The translations under genes were made by a program, and so were the position numbers. From contig NC_135552.1 of the NCBI RefSeq assembly GCF_964340395.1, positions 9,156,994-9,220,993 on the forward strand: a stretch of DNA of 64,000 bases, written 5' to 3'. The notes under the pieces are model-generated. The model saw only the letters and a list, made by a program, of their open reading frames with translations. It ran no database searches and was not told the origin of the DNA. How positions within the stretch are numbered: position 1 is the stretch's first letter; each line of letters begins with the position of its first letter. This document shows positions 34,687 through 64,000 of the stretch, one piece after another. Source of the stretch: Glandiceps talaboti. Taxonomy: Eukaryota; Hemichordata; Enteropneusta; Spengelidae.

Positions 34687-36260
34687 GGGTGTGTTGCACC
34701 TGAGGGGTGTAGGAGTGAATGAAGGCGGAGGAATTGCCCAGGTTCATGCAATCTGGATATGGCATCTGGAATGTCATTCTGCTTCCCTGGAACATAAACA
34801 GCATGAATAGAAAAGTTAAACCATGCTGAAAGCCAAAAAAGGATGCGCAAACCTTTCATCACCACCGCATTACGTGTTGTGCCCTTATTGATTACGCTCA
34901 CAGCGGTGGTATTGTCTGTATGGAGAACAACTCTTTGATTTGTCCAGAACGGTGCCCAACGCATGGCTGCAAGCAAAATTACAAGGGTTTCTTTATAGTT
35001 AATGTGTAGACTCGCTGCACCTGGCCAGCAAGACCAAGGATAATAAAACCAATCATTCCGAAAGAAGGCACCTGCAGCAGTACCAGATGAGTCAGTGTGA
35101 ACATCAGTGATTGGTGCCTCGTTGAGGAATTTAGTAGTACCATTAAACACAGGCAGGTACTGCATCCACCAGTCAAGATCTGCAAAAAATTCAGAAGTCA
35201 ATATAGCTTTATGCCCTTGCTGTTTAAGTACAGCAATAGTGTCAAGAATGCGACGGAGGAAAGTTCTACCTCCCTGTATCACTTGACAAGCCCAGTTTAG
35301 TTTCCCAGCAAGGGACTGCAATTGGCGTTTCGACGCGCGCTTCTTATTCCTGAAAGTAGCAAGTAAGCAAGACAATTCATGCAATTTGTCCTGCGGAAGA
35401 GACAGTGTCTGTGCAACAGAGTCAATCCTGACTCCCAGGAATGTAATGCATTGTGTGGGGCCTTCCACCTTATGCCAAGCAATGGCAAAGCCAAGTTCAC
35501 GTAACAACTTAATTAAGACATTGAGAGCATTTTGACAATCCTCGTATGTCTCAGCAATTAAAAGAAAATCATCTAAATAAACAACCACACAATCAATACC
35601 CTTTCTTACCAACATACGACGTATTGACTGAGTAAGGCGATGGAAGATCATAGGAGCTCTTTTCGCTCCAAAAGGTAATCTAGTATCATACATATAAGTC
35701 GGTTCACTATGATTACTGAAGGTCCACTTCAGCCCAGTGGCCCTGTAATCATCAGGATGAATGCGTACATAACGATAGGCTGACTTAAGGTCAACCTTAG
35801 CCATAAATGCCCCTGGTTGCATCACATTGATAGCATCCTGCAATGATTGATATGTAAAAGAAGGAGCTGATGCATAGTCATTAAGCCCTTTGCCAATGGG
35901 GCGACTACAATCATGGATAATACGAATGCCCCCTGAATTTGATTTAGGTATGGCACCCAGCGCACTAATGATATCTGGTTTGTCCTTTGTAACAACGTAA
36001 CGCCCCTCAGCCAACTCAACCAAAATTTGAGCTTCAACAGCATCTCTGTGGTCTACATCAGTTGACGATTTATAATTATTTTGCTCAACTTTAACTAAAT
36101 GCGAATCATGGTCAATTATACGGAAGCCATACAAAAGGCCATTTAAAAGAAATTCCCTGTCAGGATCATCTGACGCTAACTCAGCTTCCCACACCTCATA
36201 TTTTAAAGCGCTAGGGTTATGAGGTGGAGCATGGAGGTGCCCTAGGCTATTGTGTTTTTT
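34428..36260 (-). CDS. Reverse transcriptase/RNase H (pol) of the Ngaro-like element
   Basis: The open frame gives 588 residues from a GTG at 36194. The same frame stays open upstream through HNSLGHLHAPPHNPSALKYE into the gag stop region, so it is most likely made by -1 frameshifting at 36254-36260 rather than from its own start. Residue numbers from 36194: RT motif KVDLKSAYRYV about 133-143, LPFGAKRAPMIFHRL about 173-187, catalytic YLDD at 206-209. RNase H has HTDSSG (D368), KETL (E402), HTDNT (D427) and IPDAISRL (D477), so all acidic catalytic residues are present. No protease or integrase domain, as expected for YR retrotransposons. Intact frame suggests recent activity. Confidence 0.93.
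   Translation of the reverse strand, partial: KKHNSLGHLHAPPHNPSALKYEVWEAELASDDPDREFLLNGLLYGFRIIDHDSHLVKVEQNNYKSSTDVDHRDAVEAQILVELAEGRYVVTKDKPDIISALGAIPKSNSGGIRIIHDCSRPIGKGLNDYASAPSFTYQSLQDAINVMQPGAFMAKVDLKSAYRYVRIHPDDYRATGLKWTFSNHSEPTYMYDTRLPFGAKRAPMIFHRLTQSIRRMLVRKGIDCVVVYLDDFLLIAETYEDCQNALNVLIKLLRELGFAIAWHKVEGPTQCITFLGVRIDSVAQTLSLPQDKLHELSCLLATFRNKKRASKRQLQSLAGKLNWACQVIQGGRTFLRRILDTIAVLKQQGHKAILTSEFFADLDWWMQYLPVFNGTTKFLNEAPITDVHTDSSGTAAGAFFRNDWFYYPWSCWPGAASLHINYKETLVILLAAMRWAPFWTNQRVVLHTDNTTAVSVINKGTTRNAVVMKGLRILFWLSAWFNFSIHAVYVPGKQNDIPDAISRLHEPGQFLRLHSLLHPSGATHPCFTYYRLPFHMSYSALMTVYSQIQKSQSWQRSLTWKWRHTEQRHLLPTQNILTVPTGNFTYNSAYRWVTHQSQPPNSWYADMRHT
36192..36260 (-). promoter_or_regulatory. 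Putative -1 ribosomal frameshift signal (slippery heptamer plus pseudoknot)
   Basis: On the minus strand, A_AAA_AAC occupies 36260-36254, correctly phased to gag codons GCA AAA AAC. An 8-nt spacer (36253-36246) follows. Then S1a CTAGGG (36245-36240), S2a CACCTCATA (36226-36218), S1b CCCTAG (36216-36211) and S2b TATGAGGTG (36200-36192). The order S1a-S2a-S1b-S2b is the H-type pseudoknot topology, with stems of 6 and 9 perfect pairs. Slippage here joins gag to pol 10-18 nt before the gag stop. Confidence 0.75.
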
Positions 36261-37417
36261 GCCAAAGTGTCAGACTTATCTGGTTGGTTACTGTCCAGAT
36301 GTGTCAACTTTGAATGTTTCTGAAAGCAAACTAAGCATACATGGCTATAGTTACACCTACTACCAAATTTACAATCGCCTTTGTTAAACCCAATACACAC
36401 TGGTTTGCCCGTGCGTTTATCCACTGGTGCAGCCTGTCCATATTTTCCCCCAGTTTTACTGGTCTTGTTTTGAGTGAGAGGCATTTTCTCTCTGAGATGA
36501 ACAGTGGATAAATGTTGGGACTCAGTTCCCCAGGGGAGGTGATAGACAGACTGCAACATACGGAATTCACGATCGTACTGAAGTACCGATACCCACTCAT
36601 AACGATCTGCTAATTGTGTTACTTTAACTGTATAAGCTAAGTATTGTTTAACCTGAGTCATATCATAAGCATGGTTCACTATTAATTCATACAAAATTCT
36701 AGCATTGGCAGCCGCCCACTGCTGTGGTGTCACACTATTCAAGTCCGGCTTACTTGGCCCTGATTCAAGTACTAATTTGGTACCCCCTTCACCAGTTGAC
36801 ACAACCTTCTTATCGATTTTAGTGGTGAAGGATCCGGGGACAAAGTCAGTAATGTCTAAGTGTTTCTGACCATTTATCGACTTGGGTTTCAGGTAGACCA
36901 GTGGGTCCAAGTCCATCCTTTCAGGCACAGTAGTCGGTCGTTGCGTGGTTTCACTATCCGGTTGCAGTAGTTTGAGCATGCCATCTAATGATAATGGAGG
37001 GGAGACTTCACTCTTGATACTTGAATTGGTTCCTGCCTGTTGTCGTGGAACTTCACTATCGATGGCCTGGTTGCTGTTCATGGGAGCCGCCATCTTAGTT
37101 GGTGTTGTTTGTTGGTCGTTTAGTTTCACCAGTGCCGTTTCCAATAGGCGATGTTGCGCTAGAGGGCTCACTTGCATCAGGCCTAAGTCTTCTATTTTCA
37201 TCGTATGAATGGCTTTCATGGATACAAACCCATTCGCCCCTAAAACTGCCAGAGTCGACGTAGAAATTCCATTATTCTCTGCCCATAACATTACTTCCAC
37301 ATCTGGGGTCAGTGACAAAATGTCATGTTTATCAGCCTTACTTTCACCAGCGTCGGGCGATGCATCCACCTGATCCTTGACGACTTGATTGGCTTTAGAT
37401 TTTGGCATCTCACACAT
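36242..37417 (-). CDS. Gag-like ORF1 of the Ngaro-like element
   Basis: 391 residues, ATG at 37417, TAG at 36244-36242. Residues about 35-100 (VEVMLWAENNGIST...DLGLMQVSPLAQHRLLETALVKL) resemble a SAM domain. The middle is low-complexity and Pro/Thr-rich. The C-terminal third has a CCCH zinc finger (C-x7-C-x5-C-x3-H in CIGFNKGDCKFGSRCNYSH) and a second C-x2-C...H cluster (CLVCFQKHSKLTH). A nucleic-acid-binding structural protein is the natural reading. The position, first after A1, fits gag. The frame is intact. Confidence 0.85.
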   Translation of the reverse strand: MCEMPKSKANQVVKDQVDASPDAGESKADKHDILSLTPDVEVMLWAENNGISTSTLAVLGANGFVSMKAIHTMKIEDLGLMQVSPLAQHRLLETALVKLNDQQTTPTKMAAPMNSNQAIDSEVPRQQAGTNSSIKSEVSPPLSLDGMLKLLQPDSETTQRPTTVPERMDLDPLVYLKPKSINGQKHLDITDFVPGSFTTKIDKKVVSTGEGGTKLVLESGPSKPDLNSVTPQQWAAANARILYELIVNHAYDMTQVKQYLAYTVKVTQLADRYEWVSVLQYDREFRMLQSVYHLPWGTESQHLSTVHLREKMPLTQNKTSKTGGKYGQAAPVDKRTGKPVCIGFNKGDCKFGSRCNYSHVCLVCFQKHSKLTHLDSNQPDKSDTLAKNTIA

Positions 37418-37488
37418 CGTTGACGGCGATACGGATAAGCAAAAGGATTATAGCGTGAATGTTCAGGCTTGTGAAGAAGGCTAGAAGA

Positions 37489-37624
37489 AAAATTGTGTAC
37501 GGCTGGCAGTCTGCGCTGCCTAGCTTGCTACACGCTGCAATGGGCAATGCGGTAATGGCGGGAATGCCACGTCATGTGACAGCTCTCGTGTGATTTAAAA
37601 ATACCTCATCAAGTGAGCCACCCC
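37489..37624 (-). repeat. Ngaro A1 terminal repeat
   Basis: 5' end of the element in its own orientation, about 130 bp, matching A2 essentially base for base from TTGTGTACGG to GAGCCACCCC. It likely carries the element's promoter. Confidence 0.9.
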
Positions 37625-37643
37625 CTATTCAGTGAAATTCTAA

Positions 37644-37741
37644 ATATAACAAGGTGTTTTAGGCACTCTGGGCTTTATTCCGACGTTACTTGCTAGTAGT
37701 TGACATCGAAGAACCGCGTTGCTGATACTTCACTTCAGCAG
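37644..37741 (+). promoter_or_regulatory. Possible promoter and 5' leader exon of the LDLa gene
   Basis: ATATAA lies at 37644-37649 and a plausible donor CAGCAG|gtagga at 37741/37742. A leader exon of roughly 37675-37741 would splice to the acceptor CTATTTCAG at 38077. The transposon ends only 20 bp before the TATA-like motif. Start site not demonstrated. Confidence 0.35.
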
Positions 37742-38097
37742 GTAGGAGTGGGTTTCTTTTTTTTCGTTTCCGATTGAAAATCTACTTTGCTAGAGAGTAT
37801 TTGCAAGTGTATCTGAAATTTTAAAACTTAGTATATTTTGGAAGCTGAATAGAAAGTAATTCATCCTCTTTTCGACATTAACGTTTTAGCTTCGAACGGA
37901 TATTTTGGCAAAAAAAAATGTTTACTACATAAATTGAAGGCACTGTTTTTAGTTCTAAGTTTCCAGAATGTCCTATGCTTGTTTTGAAGTTTACATGGAA
38001 CAAGGTGTTTCATAATATAACCAGGAAAATAAAGTCATACCGTTCGTAAACGTTTCGTATTTATAACTCTATTTCAGAATTTGATATCGAAAGAGGC

Positions 38098-63782
<25,685 letters not shown>

Positions 63783-64000
63783 GTGTGTAATATTTGTTAT
63801 CATTTGCTGATGTACCTGTCATGTATCATATAGGTAACATGATTCGAAGGTTTGTAAGTGTACATGCCAACTAATTCCACCTAAACTCAATAAAGTGGTG
63901 ATCGTGACGAACAATTCATTCTGCCACATCCATTTTTCCATTAACACATACCAGTAGAATGGTACTCATTCTAAAGACATCCTATTAACATACCGACCAA
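63783..64000 (+). other. Start of next LDLa gene intron, cut by window end
   Basis: No further exon is visible in the last 218 bp. Confidence 0.6.

Larger units (their letters stand above)
33223..37624 (-). mobile_element. Ngaro-like tyrosine-recombinase retrotransposon, near complete
   Basis: On the minus strand the layout is A1 repeat, gag-like ORF, RT/RNase H ORF, tyrosine recombinase, B1, A2, B2. The A repeats (37489-37624 and 33386-33520) and B repeats (33521-33593 and 33223-33294) are split direct repeats, as in Ngaro/PAT elements and unlike LTRs. Integration is expected to go through a circular DNA recombined by the YR enzyme, without a target duplication; none is seen. The A copies look almost identical over about 130 bp, so insertion was recent. 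The YR ORF carries two frameshifts, so this copy probably cannot move by itself. Confidence 0.92.

Noticed and set aside
35097-37208. Plus-strand ORFs at 35097-35300 and 36945-37208
   Set aside because: Shadows of the minus-strand pol and gag frames of the Ngaro-like element.

Overview
The window is a stretch of an invertebrate animal nuclear genome. It is AT-rich, has small exons separated by 0.2-8 kb introns with GT...AG boundaries, and is dense in microsatellites, LINE remnants and foldback repeats. There are no operons, and the only long uninterrupted reading frames belong to a retrotransposon. The gene content (a GABA-B-type class C receptor, an LDL-receptor class A repeat protein), the Ngaro-type tyrosine-recombinase retrotransposon and the CR1-like LINEs would suit an invertebrate deuterostome such as a hemichordate, cephalochordate or echinoderm. 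The sequence alone does not settle the phylum.

Region 1 (1560-27600, + strand) is one complete 17-coding-exon gene. I assembled it by joining splice sites by phase. It encodes a predicted 777-residue GABA-B-receptor-like class C GPCR: signal peptide, Venus-flytrap domain, seven membrane segments and a short charged tail. All 17 exons keep frame and end in TAA. Its introns hold several foldback elements, a decayed endonuclease-RT LINE inserted antisense (about 21055-23890), three other LINE 3' ends, a tRNA-like SINE head, and long TG, AT, ATGT and CTGT microsatellites.

Region 2 (27601-38077) lies between the genes. It holds a head-to-tail triplication of a unit of about 1.55 kb (28424-33155), each copy starting with a CA microsatellite. 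About 70 bp later comes a complete Ngaro-like retrotransposon (33223-37624, minus strand) with diagnostic split direct repeats. It has an intact gag-like ORF, an intact RT/RNase H ORF and a tyrosine recombinase broken by two frameshifts. Gag and pol are out of frame by -1. The overlap contains a canonical A_AAA_AAC slippery heptamer, an 8-nt spacer and a sequence able to fold as an H-type pseudoknot. I regard this as the most interesting feature of the window.

Region 3 (38078-64000, + strand, continues past the end) is a second host gene: a signal-peptide exon, a probable 31-nt linker exon and then seven exons. Each of the seven encodes exactly one LDL-receptor class A module with 1-1 phase introns, and the modules alternate between two types (A B A B A B A). 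The introns contain a Gypsy-type integrase tail with a chromodomain-like end, a CR1-like ORF1 remnant (PHD finger, coiled coil, SGNH esterase), a hAT-like transposase scrap, another LINE fragment and several dispersed repeat families present as inverted pairs. The two host genes are unrelated in product and appear to be simple neighbours. The first gives a neurotransmitter-type receptor, the second a secreted or membrane ectodomain of unknown role.
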